Shown: positions 33,657-42,489 of the stretch, in pieces
Layout: each line of letters begins with the position of its first letter
Position numbering within the stretch: the first letter of the stretch is position 1
Assembly (NCBI RefSeq): GCF_000702505.1
Contig: NZ_JNIM01000001.1
Coordinates: forward strand, 4,340,001 to 4,404,000
From: Thermogemmatispora carboxidivorans
GTDB lineage: Bacteria > Chloroflexota > Ktedonobacteria > Ktedonobacterales > Ktedonobacteraceae
DNA length: 64,000 nt
Reading direction: 5' to 3'
Made by a program: the position numbers and the translations under genes
Notes under the pieces: generated by a model
The model's input: the letters and a program-made list of their open reading frames with translations, nothing else
What the model was told of the DNA's origin: nothing
Database searches by the model: none

Positions 33657-34148
33657 ACGCGGCGGCAGCTCCCGCTCGTCGCCGTAGAAGAGGGCCAGCG
33701 TCAGGCCAAAGGCCAGATGGCGCAGGAGGTTCTGCCCAAAGGAGGGCCAGGTCGCCAGGCGCGGGAGCTGGCCACGGCGAATGAGCGGATGCAGGCGGTC
33801 GGCCAAGGGTGTGAGCCACCAGACAGAGGCCAGAAAGCCTTCGCCGAAGAGGAGTCCCTTGAGCCAGATCGGGCCGGGCAGACGCGGTCTGACCAGGGCG
33901 GCATAGATTTCGCCCAGCAGGACCCCGTTGAGCAGATGGAGGCCCCAGGCCAGGAGACGGCGACTGTCAGACCGTCTCTCTCCCCCCCCGAGCAGGCCCT
34001 CGATGAAGCGCACATCGCTGAAGCGGTTGCCGCTGAGGCGCTGATCCAGGGCCATCACAAGGCTGTAGACACCAGTGGCCAGGAGGCCGGCCAGCGCCGC
34101 CCGTCCAGGACGCCAGGTCGGTGGACGACGTTCAACAAGCTCTTGCAT
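33651..34148 (-). CDS. Small membrane protein of unknown function in the carotenoid cluster
   Basis: A 165-residue protein with about four hydrophobic segments (ALAGLLATGVYSLVMALDQR; WGLHLLNGVLLGEIYAALV; LLFGEGFLASVWWLTPLA; RHLAFGLTLALFYG). It resembles the loosely defined YagU/DUF1440-like group of membrane proteins, which have no established function; I do not assign it firmly. GGAAGGAG precedes its ATG by 9 bases, and it begins 24 bases after the amine-oxidase-like gene ends, so it is part of that operon. A structural or permeability role in the pigmented membrane can only be guessed. Confidence 0.75.
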   Translation of the reverse strand: MQELVERRPPTWRPGRAALAGLLATGVYSLVMALDQRLSGNRFSDVRFIEGLLGGGERRSDSRRLLAWGLHLLNGVLLGEIYAALVRPRLPGPIWLKGLLFGEGFLASVWWLTPLADRLHPLIRRGQLPRLATWPSFGQNLLRHLAFGLTLALFYGDERELPPRP

Positions 34149-34172
34149 CGTTTCTCGCTCCTTCCCTTCTCC

Positions 34173-35477
34173 TCACCCGGCAGGACGTAGCCGCTCCCGC
34201 TGGTCGGCCAGCACCAGCCGCGCCGTATGCGCTCCACTGCTGAGGGCGCCGTGGATGCTGCTCGAATGCAGGTATTCGCCGGCCAGATAGAGACCCGGCT
34301 CCTCGCTGCGCGCCTCCGGCAGCTGGGCGAAGATGCCCGACGGCTGGGCAAATTGAGCGAAGGGCAGGCGATAGACGGCCAGCAAGCGCCAGTGTCGCAA
34401 GTCATGCTCCGGGAACCAGGTGGCCAACTCCTGGAGAGCGCGCTGAGCCAGACGCTCATCGTCATTCTCAGCCTGGGCCACTTCATCCAGGATGGTGACC
34501 GAGAGCAGGTGCTGCCCCGGCGGGGCATACTGCGGAACAATATTGGTGAGCTGCACAGCATGATTCATCAGGCCGTCAGGGTCACAGTTGAGGAGCAGCG
34601 CCGGCTCATTGTAGAGCGACAGCGGGCCAGCGAAGTAGAGGCAGGTGCAGCCCCGGCCTGCGGTTGGTAAGGACAGGCCGGTAAGGCGGGCCGCCGTCGG
34701 GCTATCGGTGGCGATCACGACGGCCTCGGCCTGCAGCTCCTCGCCGCTCTCCAGACGCACGCCCGAGATCCGCCCGTCCTCACGCAGCAAGGCCACAACA
34801 CGCGCGCCCAGACGCAGGCTGTTCGCCGGCAGAGAGGCCGCTAGCTGGGCAGTGATCGCCCCCATACCCTCCTCCGGTAAGACAATATCGCCGCTTGCCA
34901 GCATGCGCCAGACAAAGCGCAACATGCGGGCACTGGTCTGCAGCTTTCGATCAAGAAAGATGCCGCCGAAGAAGGGGCGAGCGAAGTTGGCCATGAAGCC
35001 CTTGCGGCTGAAGCCCCAGTGACGCAGGTACAGCTCGCTGGTCTCGTCGAGTGTGGCCACGGGCCAGGCCGCCGGGCTTTCCATAGAAACCGTCTGTAGG
35101 ATCGTGCGCGTCAGGCGCAGGACGCGCCACTTGTCGGCCAGCGGGATGAGGGGATTGCCGGCAGAGGCAGTCAGCCAGCCAGGCTGGCGTCGCGGATCAG
35201 CCAGGGGATAGCGCCGGTCCCCTTTGACCAGCAAGGCCCCGGGCAGGAAACGTCTCGGTCTGAGCGCAGCGAGATCCAGCTCACGCTGCACGGCGGGATA
35301 GGCTGTAAACAGGACCTGGAAGCCGCGGTCGAGCAGGAAGCCCTCGGGATGGCGATCGGTGCTGACGCGGCCCCCGGCCCGATCGGAGGCCTCCAGGACC
35401 AGGACACTCAGCCCGGCGCGACTCAGGTGGCGGGCGCAGGTCAGGCCAGCCAGGCCGGCTCCAACGACGATGATCAT
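34173..35477 (-). CDS. FAD-dependent amine-oxidase/desaturase-like protein
   Basis: A 434-residue flavoprotein. The N-terminal dinucleotide fold is complete (IIVVGAGLAGLTCARHLSRA ... VLVLEASDRAGGRVSTDR), and the C-terminal FAD motif reads GLYLAGEYLHSSSIHGALSS. It belongs with monoamine oxidase / phytoene-desaturase-like NAD(P)- or FAD-dependent oxidoreductases often found in bacterial carotenoid clusters, and may carry out a late desaturation, oxidation or isomerisation of the carotenoid or another lipid. It is shorter than the CrtI in the same cluster and not its duplicate. AGAGAGG lies upstream of the ATG, and 96 bases separate it from uvsE. The exact reaction is not readable. Confidence 0.88.
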   Translation of the reverse strand: MIIVVGAGLAGLTCARHLSRAGLSVLVLEASDRAGGRVSTDRHPEGFLLDRGFQVLFTAYPAVQRELDLAALRPRRFLPGALLVKGDRRYPLADPRRQPGWLTASAGNPLIPLADKWRVLRLTRTILQTVSMESPAAWPVATLDETSELYLRHWGFSRKGFMANFARPFFGGIFLDRKLQTSARMLRFVWRMLASGDIVLPEEGMGAITAQLAASLPANSLRLGARVVALLREDGRISGVRLESGEELQAEAVVIATDSPTAARLTGLSLPTAGRGCTCLYFAGPLSLYNEPALLLNCDPDGLMNHAVQLTNIVPQYAPPGQHLLSVTILDEVAQAENDDERLAQRALQELATWFPEHDLRHWRLLAVYRLPFAQFAQPSGIFAQLPEARSEEPGLYLAGEYLHSSSIHGALSSGAHTARLVLADQRERLRPAG

Positions 35478-35573
35478 GGTGATGCCTCTCTCCTTTCTAC
35501 ACCAACACGCAGCGCGATCGCTGCGTTACCTCACCTGAATTAAGCACGTGAAGGCGCCCGGATAAGAGTCACC

Positions 35574-36491
35574 TCAGCCTTGCTGGCCGCTGTCCTCAAC
35601 GGGCAGGGGCCTGGCAACGATCAGGCCCAGCTCTTGACGCAGGCGCAGCAGAGCCAGGTCCTTGGCTTTGCACTCAAGCATGACATCATAGTCAGACCAG
35701 GGCACAGCGGCGAGAAAGGCCCGGAAGTGGTCGGCATTGACATACTCGCTGTGGGCACCGGGGCGTTTGTGGGGGTCCTGCTCAGCGTAGTGCAGCTTGG
35801 GCCGGCGCCCGCCCCAGGTCGTCAGGATGCGCTCCCAGGGCAGGCGCTCCAGCGGCGTCTCCGCGCCACCATTGAGGGCATGATGCAGGTTGTCGACCAC
35901 CAGCGGCAGGCCACTCGCCTCGCAGATCGGCAGGAGCTGCCTCACCGACCAGCAGCGCTCATCGTTTTCCAGACGCAGCCGCCGGCGCACACTCTCCGGT
36001 AGCTCCTCGATGTGAGCCAGGATGCGCCGAAGCGTGGCGGCGCGGTCGCCGTAGACACCACCGCCATGCAGAATGATATCGCCCTCGATGCCGAGTCGTT
36101 CCATGACCTCAGCATGATAGCACAGGTCGCGATAGCTACTTTCCCAGACGGGGCCGTCGGCGGAGATCAGGGTATATTGGCCAGGATGCATCGAAAGGCG
36201 CATGTTGCCCACGCGAGCCAGCCGCGTCACCTCGGCCACCCGGGCCGGGTCAAAGCGGATCTGCTCTAGCGCGACCTCGGGATGGGAGCCAAGCGGCACC
36301 AGATCAGAGGAGATGCGGAAGACGCTGATGCCCTGGGCGAGGTTCCAGCGTAGGATGGTCGCGAGGAGTGCCAGATTCTCATCGACCAGGGCCTGCAGAT
36401 AGGCAGGGCCACGCTCGCGCAGCGTAGCCAGGCGCAGACTGCGCATCTTCCCCCCCAGCGAGAGATTGACGCAGGCATAGCCGAGTCTCAT
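35574..36491 (-). CDS. uvsE: UV DNA damage endonuclease
   Basis: A 305-residue TIM-barrel endonuclease that nicks DNA 5' of UV photoproducts, starting an excision pathway independent of UvrABC. The family is clear from MRLGYACVNLSLG, FRISSDLVPLGSHP, MHPGQYTLI, ILHGGGVYGDR, LENDERCWSV, VDNLHHALN and the C-terminal HSEYVNADHF. The metal-binding His, Glu and Asp residues occupy these motifs. Length is normal. AGGGGGGAG directly precedes ATG 36491. It starts 46 bases after the crtI stop on the same strand, placing UV repair in the carotenoid operon, which suggests one light- or ROS-induced regulon. Confidence 0.95.
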   Translation of the reverse strand: MRLGYACVNLSLGGKMRSLRLATLRERGPAYLQALVDENLALLATILRWNLAQGISVFRISSDLVPLGSHPEVALEQIRFDPARVAEVTRLARVGNMRLSMHPGQYTLISADGPVWESSYRDLCYHAEVMERLGIEGDIILHGGGVYGDRAATLRRILAHIEELPESVRRRLRLENDERCWSVRQLLPICEASGLPLVVDNLHHALNGGAETPLERLPWERILTTWGGRRPKLHYAEQDPHKRPGAHSEYVNADHFRAFLAAVPWSDYDVMLECKAKDLALLRLRQELGLIVARPLPVEDSGQQG

Positions 36492-36537
36492 ACTCCCCCC
36501 TCTCCACGACGCGGGCGACCAGGCTTATCGCTTACCT

Positions 36538-38088
36538 TCAGGCACGGCATGCCAGGTCCTCCCGCACAAGACGAGCCGTAATGGCGGCGGAGAGCAGGAC
36601 GCCCGGGATGCCCGCCCCGGGATGGGTACCAGCACCCACAAAGTAGAGGCCCCCAACCTGGGCAGCGCGGTTGTGTGGACGGAAGTAGGCCGATTGGAGC
36701 AGGGTCGGCTCCAGCGAGAAGGCTGCGCCCAGATGGCTGCGCAGCTCGCTGGCGAAGTCGAGGGGCGTAAAGCGCTGCTCGTAGACGATGCTGGCGCGCA
36801 GTTCGTGCAGGCCCGCCTGCTCTTCGAGATAGCGCAGGATGCGCTCGCGAAAAGCCAGCGTCTCGCGCCGCCAGTCGACGCCGTGCCCAAGATGCGGCAC
36901 CGGCGCCAGCACGTAAAGACTCTCTCCTCCCGGCGGCGCCATGCTGGCATCGGTCCGTGTCGGCGTGTGCAGATAGAGCGCTAGATCATCCGGCAGACCC
37001 TGGCCGTCAAAGAGCTGCTGGATCATCCCCCGATAGTCGCGGGGCATAAAGATGGTGTGATGGCGCAGCTGCGGATACTGCTGGTTGAGGCCGAGGTAGA
37101 GCAGGAAACAGCTCATCGAGTAGCGGGCCTGCTCCAGGCGACGCACCAGCCCGCGGGGGCGCACTTCGGCGGGGAGCAGGCGCAGATAGGTGGTGGCGAC
37201 GTCGCTATTGGCCACCACCGCCTCGGCCTGCAGGAGAGCGCCGTCGGCCAGCAACACACCCCAGACCTGCCCGGAGCGCACCAGGATGCGCTCAACGGGC
37301 TGACCGCAGCGCAGCTCGCCACCCAGCGAGGTGAAGAGACGCGTCATGGCCTCGACGAGCGCATACATTCCTCCAGGTATGAAGTGAACGCCACCCAGAC
37401 GCTCTAGATAAGGGACAATGCTGTAGATGGCGCTGGCCCGGAAAGGGTTCCCGCCGATGAAGAGGGGATGGAACGAGAAGACCATCCGCAGTTGCGGATG
37501 ACGGAAGTAGCGCGAGACAAAGTGGTAGACGCTGCGGTGGGCCCCCAGGCGCACCAGCTCCGGGGCCACACGCAGAAAATCGCTCAGGCGCAGGAACGGC
37601 TCACCGGCCAGCTCGGCAAAGGCCCGCTGGTAGATGCGTTGCGTCGCCGCCAGGAAGGCGCGGTAGCCGGCAACGTCGCGCGCTTCAAAGCGGGCGATTT
37701 CGGCCTCGTCTGCAGCGGGATCGCCCCAATAGTCGAAGTGGTTGCCGTCGGCAAAGCCGATGCGATAGAAGGGCCGCAACGGCACCAGGGTCAGGTCTTC
37801 TTCCAGATGGCGCCCGGCAGCCTGCCAGAGGTCCTGCAGCAGCCAGGGCGCGGTCAGCAGACTTGGCCCCATGTCGAAGGTGAAACCATCAGCTCTGAGC
37901 TGGTAGGCCCGTCCCCCAGGCTGGGAACGCGCCTCGATCAAGATGACCTGGGCCCCGGCGGCCTGCAGACGAATGGCCGCTGCCAGCCCGCCGAAGCCGG
38001 CCCCAATGACAATCACTCGCGGGCGCGCGCCGCTTCCGCCTGTCGGCAGCTTGTCAGTAGTGGATGTCACACTGGAGCGACTGCTCAT
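36538..38088 (-). CDS. crtI: Phytoene desaturase
   Basis: A 516-residue CrtI-type desaturase that inserts double bonds into phytoene to give neurosporene or lycopene. The N-terminal FAD fold reads VIVIGAGFGGLAAAIRLQAA and is followed by LIEARSQPGGRAYQLRADGF and TFDMGPSLLTAPWLL, all diagnostic. The C-terminal bacterial phytoene desaturase signature appears as LYFVGAGTHPGAGIPGVLLS. A short disordered N-terminus of about 22 residues precedes the fold. Its ATG overlaps the stop codon of the CruF-acyltransferase gene (ATGA). The number of desaturation steps, and so the product, cannot be told from sequence. Confidence 0.95.
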   Translation of the reverse strand: MSSRSSVTSTTDKLPTGGSGARPRVIVIGAGFGGLAAAIRLQAAGAQVILIEARSQPGGRAYQLRADGFTFDMGPSLLTAPWLLQDLWQAAGRHLEEDLTLVPLRPFYRIGFADGNHFDYWGDPAADEAEIARFEARDVAGYRAFLAATQRIYQRAFAELAGEPFLRLSDFLRVAPELVRLGAHRSVYHFVSRYFRHPQLRMVFSFHPLFIGGNPFRASAIYSIVPYLERLGGVHFIPGGMYALVEAMTRLFTSLGGELRCGQPVERILVRSGQVWGVLLADGALLQAEAVVANSDVATTYLRLLPAEVRPRGLVRRLEQARYSMSCFLLYLGLNQQYPQLRHHTIFMPRDYRGMIQQLFDGQGLPDDLALYLHTPTRTDASMAPPGGESLYVLAPVPHLGHGVDWRRETLAFRERILRYLEEQAGLHELRASIVYEQRFTPLDFASELRSHLGAAFSLEPTLLQSAYFRPHNRAAQVGGLYFVGAGTHPGAGIPGVLLSAAITARLVREDLACRA

Positions 38089-39806
38089 GAGTGCAGCATC
38101 TCCTTTCCGGGAAAGAGGCTCAGGCCCAGGCCCTGGTCGAGATCAAGCCCGGAGAGCACCCGCACGCAACTCTCGAGCGCACTCATGAATTGGGCAGTGT
38201 CGGCGTAGAGGCGACGGAAGAGGGGCGCCCCCAGACGCAGGGTCAGCGACGGCGGACGTGTCTCGCTCCAGATGATACCCGCCGGAACCACTGGAATGCT
38301 GCTGCCACTCGCACGCTCGGCCAGCTCTACAAGACGGGCCAGGCCGGGCCGGAAGGGGAGCAGGGGCTGCTCCGGGGAGCGCGGTGAGGGCTGAGGATCA
38401 ACCACAGGATAGCCCTCGGGGAAGATGACCAACAGGTCGCCGCGACAGAGTAGGGCCTGGGCCTGACGCAAGGCCCGACGTAGATAGGGAGCAACCTCGC
38501 CCAGACGGTAGGCACTGATGGGAGCACCCGTCTCCTCGGGGCGCAGGCGCTCAGGACGCAAGATGACCGGCCAGCCAGCCAGAGCACAAAGCAGCTCCAT
38601 GAGCCGGCGCTGCCAGGGGCTGCGCGTCCAGTCGAGGGCAACCAGAATGTGCACCGGACGCGGGATCACCCGCAAGAACAGGCAACCATCGTAGAGATGG
38701 TGATAGTGGCGCGCGGCGACAATGACCGGGCCACGGGCCGGCAGATGCTCGCCTCCCTCGATGATGATGCGCAACCGGCGACGCCAGAGCAAGAGAGCCG
38801 CCCCAACGCGCATGACCAGACGGGTAATCCTCTGCAACAGGGCCTGCCCTTCCGCTCGGCTGTGCGCTTCAAGCCCACGGTTCCCCTGTTGGGCCTGAGC
38901 CAGATCCGCGGCCAGCCCAGCCCGCTCCGAGAGCGTCGGTACAGCGGTTCCACTTCCGCGCTCGCCTCCTTCGCTGCCATCGCGGCGTAGCACCAGGGCC
39001 GCCGGTAGTATGCCCAGCAAGAGGCCCAGCAGCGGCGGCAGCCAGAGACCCACGCTCAGATCGAGGACAATGGCAAAGAGGGTATTGGCCGCATAGATGC
39101 CAAAGGGCAGCCAGGCCAGGCCCTTCAGACGGCCTTCTTCGAGATCGCTGCGCCAGAGCAGGCGACTGACCCCCATATAGAGCAAGCCAGTGACCGACCA
39201 GCCCACCAGATTTTGGACGGGCATGCCGAAGTAGGCGCCGCGTACTCCCCACTGCCAGAAGTGCAGAGGCAGCCGCTCGCTGGCCATCGCCGGATCAAGC
39301 GTCAGGTCCCAGACGGTCAGCAGGTAGGCACCCAGCAGCACAGTCCACAGGCCACGCCCTCGCTGGCCGACGCCTTGAGCGCGACGGGTCAGGAGCAGAT
39401 GGGCCAGCAGGAAGGAGGAGAAGCCCATGTAGAACCAGGAGAGCGGGATCGAATAGGGAACGTGACCAAGGATCTTGAAGCCCAGGAAACTGTTGTAGGA
39501 GTAGGGGCCGAAGGGAAAGCCGGTCGAGGTGCCGATCAGCTCTATGCTGAGCGAGATCAACGTCGAGGCGGCGAAAAAGATCAGGGTGCGGCGTACCCCC
39601 ACCACCCGTAGCCCAAAAAGGAGCACTGTGGCCGCCCCAAAGAGGATGTGCAGCGAACCGGCATAGTTGATGCCGAAGCTGAAGACCGAGACCAGCAGCG
39701 GGCTAAAACTCCAGAGTTCGGGATGGGGCAGAGCGATCAATAGCCCGGCGAGGCCGAAGATGAGCGCTGCCAGATGGCAAATAAAGAGCACCTTTACGGC
39801 TTTCAT
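38085..39806 (-). CDS. CruF-like carotenoid hydratase fused to a PlsC-like acyltransferase
   Basis: A 573-residue fusion. Residues 1-265 are a polytopic DUF422/CruF carotenoid 1',2'-hydratase domain with about seven helices (LIGTSTGFPFGPYSYNSFLG, LLTVWDLTLDPAMASE, ACFGMP-like GAYFGMPVQNLVGW). Residues 320-565 are a glycerol-3-phosphate-acyltransferase-like domain (GGEHLPARGPVIVAARHYHH, then LYDG; DLLVIFPEGYPVVD; IPVVPAGIIW). The catalytic HxxxxD box is irregular: the sequence is RHYHHLYDG, where D is six residues from the first His and the residue expected to be His is Tyr; the FPEG box is kept. The fusion suggests that one polypeptide hydrates the carotenoid end and acylates the sugar added by the neighbouring glycosyltransferase. 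GGAGG precedes the ATG, which overlaps the glycosyltransferase stop. Confidence 0.88.
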   Translation of the reverse strand: MKAVKVLFICHLAALIFGLAGLLIALPHPELWSFSPLLVSVFSFGINYAGSLHILFGAATVLLFGLRVVGVRRTLIFFAASTLISLSIELIGTSTGFPFGPYSYNSFLGFKILGHVPYSIPLSWFYMGFSSFLLAHLLLTRRAQGVGQRGRGLWTVLLGAYLLTVWDLTLDPAMASERLPLHFWQWGVRGAYFGMPVQNLVGWSVTGLLYMGVSRLLWRSDLEEGRLKGLAWLPFGIYAANTLFAIVLDLSVGLWLPPLLGLLLGILPAALVLRRDGSEGGERGSGTAVPTLSERAGLAADLAQAQQGNRGLEAHSRAEGQALLQRITRLVMRVGAALLLWRRRLRIIIEGGEHLPARGPVIVAARHYHHLYDGCLFLRVIPRPVHILVALDWTRSPWQRRLMELLCALAGWPVILRPERLRPEETGAPISAYRLGEVAPYLRRALRQAQALLCRGDLLVIFPEGYPVVDPQPSPRSPEQPLLPFRPGLARLVELAERASGSSIPVVPAGIIWSETRPPSLTLRLGAPLFRRLYADTAQFMSALESCVRVLSGLDLDQGLGLSLFPGKEMLHS

Positions 39807-41050
39807 GCAATACCTCCAGGAGCGTTTCCACGGATGATGAGGCGTCCGCGCCAGCGATGACGACGCCGCAGGGCCTGCCGACCAAGCTGCAGCGTCACCG
39901 CCAGGTCGCAGAGCGGAGAGAGCCAGTAAGTCCAGGGCGGACGATGATAAGCACGGCGCATGCCCACCAGGGCCCCGAGACGGAGGAGCAGCAGCCCGGT
40001 ATTCAAGCCCAGCATGGCGACGAGCAGCCAGGGAGAAGCCTGCCGCCCGCGCCTTCGTCGGGCGATCAGCGCACCCACCAGCAGGCAGAGCAGGGGGAGA
40101 GGCAGAGCCTGGACCAGCAAGACCTCCAGCCAGCCGAGGCAGGTATGCCAGACAGGACTGAGATGATCATGCAGAGGCAAGGAGCGCGTCCAGTTCTGCC
40201 AGGCTTCGCGCGCCGTGCGATACATCTCGACGGAGGCCAGGCTCCCCCCTTCGACGAAGGCCAGACGTCGACCGTCCTGCACCAGCAGGCGCGCTAAGGT
40301 GATGTCCTCGCAGAGCGAGTGACGCAAAGGGGCAAAGCCACCACAGGCGGCCAGAGCCTCGCGCTGCACCAGAAAACATTGGCCATTGGCCTGTACGTGC
40401 AGTCGATGGACCGGCCCCTCATAAACCGCTCCCGGAAGGCCGTAGCGGTAGACGAAGGTGGCCAGTAGCGAGGGATGGAGCAGGCCCAAAAGCGGCGCCG
40501 GTGGCAGTTCCTGCAGGGTTGCCAGACTGATGGCAGCCAGCCTGGCGCGCTGGGCGCAGGCCAGCAGCGCTCTCACCAGGCCCGGCCTCGGTCGCACATC
40601 GGCATCAATGGTCAGCACCCAAGGGAAGGTAGGAGGAAGTGCGCGCCAGCCGGTTTCCAGGCCCCAGACCTTGCCATTCCAGCCGTCAGGAATCGGGGCC
40701 GCGGAGAGCAGGCGCAGACGGCGATCGCGCCGGGCATAGGTAGAGACCAGCTTGTCCGTCCCATCCTCGGAGCCGCCATCGATGACCAGAATCAGCCCGA
40801 CCTCCGGCCCTTGAGCGAGCAGGCCCTCCAGACAGGGGGCCAGGCGTTCGCGCTCGTTGAGCACAGGCACAAGCACCGCCACGCCGGCTCGGGTGGTGAT
40901 GGCATCAGCATAGGGCAAAGAGAGAGCCGTCAGGCGTTGGCCGCCGGCCCCAGGCAACCAGCGGCGGATCACGCGCAGGGCCAGCCCCAGCTGTCCTGCG
41001 GAGAGCGCGCCCAGTGCCAGCCAGTCCATCCACAGTGGCCTACGGCTCAT
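39803..41050 (-). CDS. GT2 glycosyltransferase, probably carotenoid-specific
   Basis: A 415-residue membrane-associated family 2 glycosyltransferase. The GT-A core shows VAVLVPVLNERERLAPCLEG, ILVIDGGSEDGTDKLV, the DxD-type WVLTIDADVRP, an acceptor block GQCFLVQREALAACGGF and the EDITLARLLVQDGRR base region. Hydrophobic segments occur at the N-terminus (about 10-30) and in pairs near 295-345 and 355-375. Similar enzymes in carotenoid clusters (CruC/CrtQ type) add a sugar to the 1'-hydroxyl made by CruF, which fits the neighbours here. ATG 41050 is preferred over TTG 41056 because GGAGGTGA lies 6-9 bases upstream; it overlaps the crtB end by 11 bases, so translation is probably coupled. Confidence 0.9.
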   Translation of the reverse strand: MSRRPLWMDWLALGALSAGQLGLALRVIRRWLPGAGGQRLTALSLPYADAITTRAGVAVLVPVLNERERLAPCLEGLLAQGPEVGLILVIDGGSEDGTDKLVSTYARRDRRLRLLSAAPIPDGWNGKVWGLETGWRALPPTFPWVLTIDADVRPRPGLVRALLACAQRARLAAISLATLQELPPAPLLGLLHPSLLATFVYRYGLPGAVYEGPVHRLHVQANGQCFLVQREALAACGGFAPLRHSLCEDITLARLLVQDGRRLAFVEGGSLASVEMYRTAREAWQNWTRSLPLHDHLSPVWHTCLGWLEVLLVQALPLPLLCLLVGALIARRRRGRQASPWLLVAMLGLNTGLLLLRLGALVGMRRAYHRPPWTYWLSPLCDLAVTLQLGRQALRRRHRWRGRLIIRGNAPGGIA

Positions 41051-42074
41051 CCTCAAGGTTCACCTCCAACCCGAAAGCCCCGAGCTGCTCGCCACGGCGC
41101 CAGAGGCGATCGAGGGTCAGAGCCAGCATGGCCTCGCACAGTTTCTCCGTCAGGGTTGTATGGGCGCGCGCGCGCAGCACATCGTAGTCGCGCTGCTCAA
41201 TGGCGTGCAAGATGCGCCGGTAGAGACGCCCGGCCAAGAGAATGGGCAGGCGGCGATCGGGCGGCAAGAGCCAGACCCCGGGCAGGCTCTGAGCATAGCA
41301 GAGATGGGTCCGTGCCAGCTCGTAGCGCATGAGATCGCGGAAGGCTGCATCCGGCCCCTGACCAGCATCGAGCAGCTGCAGCAAGCGAGAGCGGGAGAGT
41401 CCGAAGCGAGCCAGATCCTCCAGAGGCAGATAGAGGCGTCCTTTGCGCAGGTCGCCCCCGACGTCGCGCAAGATATTGGTCAGCTGCATGGCGATCCCGA
41501 GGCCCTCCGCCGCCGCCAGCGCCCCCTCGGAAGTCGCGCCGAGCACGTAGGCCAGGGCCAGCCCAACGGTGCCGGCCACGCGATAGCAATAGGCACGCAG
41601 TCGGGAGAAGCTGGCGAATTCCCGCGGCCACAGATCCCAGTGCAGCCCCTCCAGAAAATCCAGGAAGAGTGTGCCTGGTACCCCGTAGCGCTCTACCACC
41701 TGCGTCAGGCGGCTCCCGAGCGGCTCGCGTGGAGCCGTTCCCTGGCAGTTGGCCAGGAACCAGGCCCGCCAGGCACGCAATTCCTCGGCGATGGCACGCG
41801 GCTCCTCCTCGGGTCCACGCTCGTCGACCAGATCGTCGAGCGTGCGGAAAAAAGCGTAGAGCGTGACGAACGAGGGACGTAGCTCCCCAGGCAGGAAGCG
41901 TGCCGCGAAATGGAAGGTTTTCCCGTGGTGAGCAAGCAGGGCCTCCTCTTGGGCTTCACTCGCTGCAGCGGCGGGTACAGAACAGAGTGAGGAAGCGCCA
42001 GTAAGTTCCTCTGGAGGGCCAGCGGAAGCCGAAGACGCCCCCTCTCTCTGGAAGCTCGGTTTAACCACGCGCAT
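41040..42074 (-). CDS. crtB: Phytoene synthase
   Basis: A 344-residue squalene/phytoene synthase condensing two geranylgeranyl diphosphates. The first Asp-rich motif is FFRTLDDLVDERG and the second is QLTNILRDVGGDLRKGRLYL, both with the expected acidic residues; YCYRVAGTVGLALAYVLG lies between. The family start (HHGKTFHFAARFLPGELRP) is at about residue 50, preceded by a low-complexity Ser/Ala/Glu extension. ATG 42074 follows GAGAGGAGC at a slightly long spacing. It is the first enzyme gene of the carotenoid cluster and lies 415 bases downstream of the anti-sigma gene on the same strand. An inverted repeat at 42322-42361 and an 83-codon leader frame precede it. Confidence 0.94.
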   Translation of the reverse strand: MRVVKPSFQREGASSASAGPPEELTGASSLCSVPAAAASEAQEEALLAHHGKTFHFAARFLPGELRPSFVTLYAFFRTLDDLVDERGPEEEPRAIAEELRAWRAWFLANCQGTAPREPLGSRLTQVVERYGVPGTLFLDFLEGLHWDLWPREFASFSRLRAYCYRVAGTVGLALAYVLGATSEGALAAAEGLGIAMQLTNILRDVGGDLRKGRLYLPLEDLARFGLSRSRLLQLLDAGQGPDAAFRDLMRYELARTHLCYAQSLPGVWLLPPDRRLPILLAGRLYRRILHAIEQRDYDVLRARAHTTLTEKLCEAMLALTLDRLWRRGEQLGAFGLEVNLEDEP

Positions 42075-42079
42075 AGCGG

Positions 42080-42331
42080 CTATCTGCTCCTCTCCAGCCG
42101 GCCCGGCCTTCTGCACTCCTGTTCGCCATTCGGCCAGGCCAGGCCAGAACTGGCTCCAGCCCGAGCCTGGCTCAGCCGACGGACGACACCAGGCCAAGCA
42201 GCCGAGGGCATCTTCCCCGATCTGTCAGGCCGGGTACGGGCTGGCAGCAGCGAGGGAAAAGGCGAGATGCACCTGGGGAAGAGCGCGACGGCGGCAGGTC
42301 GGGCAAGCATCATGGGCATAGCGAGCGTCAT
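42080..42331 (-). CDS. Possible leader ORF upstream of crtB
   Basis: An 83-codon frame (MTLAMPMMLARPAAV...) with AAGGATCAGGAG just upstream of its ATG. It ends 5 bases before the crtB ATG, so that the crtB ribosome-binding site lies in its last codons, a layout seen with coupled leader peptides. Its start codon sits in the 3' arm of the inverted repeat at 42322-42361 and its ribosome-binding site in the loop. The amino-acid composition is Arg/Pro/Ala-rich and unlike a folded protein; it may be chance in GC-rich DNA. Confidence 0.3.
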   Translation of the reverse strand: MTLAMPMMLARPAAVALFPRCISPFPSLLPARTRPDRSGKMPSAAWPGVVRRLSQARAGASSGLAWPNGEQECRRPGRLERSR

Positions 42332-42361
42332 ACGCTCCTGATCCTTTCCATATGACGCTCG
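42322..42361. promoter_or_regulatory. 11-bp inverted repeat at the head of the carotenoid operon
   Basis: CGAGCGTCATA (42322-42332) and TATGACGCTCG (42351-42361) are perfect inverted arms 18 bases apart. In the minus-strand RNA they form a stem whose loop presents AAGGATCAGGAG. A TAGAAT box at 42376-42371 could be the -10, placing the stem at the 5' end of the transcript. It may be an operator, or an RNA switch for the leader frame. Confidence 0.5.
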
Positions 42362-42489
42362 GTCCGGCCCATTCTAGTAACAGCTCTTTGGCTCACCGGG
42401 ACGCCGCGCGCGCTGGAGCCTGCCAGCGCGCAGGGCTAGCTAGTCCACGTGCAGAGAGCTACGTGATTGATCCATTCGTTCCTGCTCCA

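Noticed and set aside
42075-42360. Cobalamin or other riboswitch upstream of crtB
   Set aside because: No conserved aptamer blocks (such as the B12 box) could be found; only the inverted repeat was retained.
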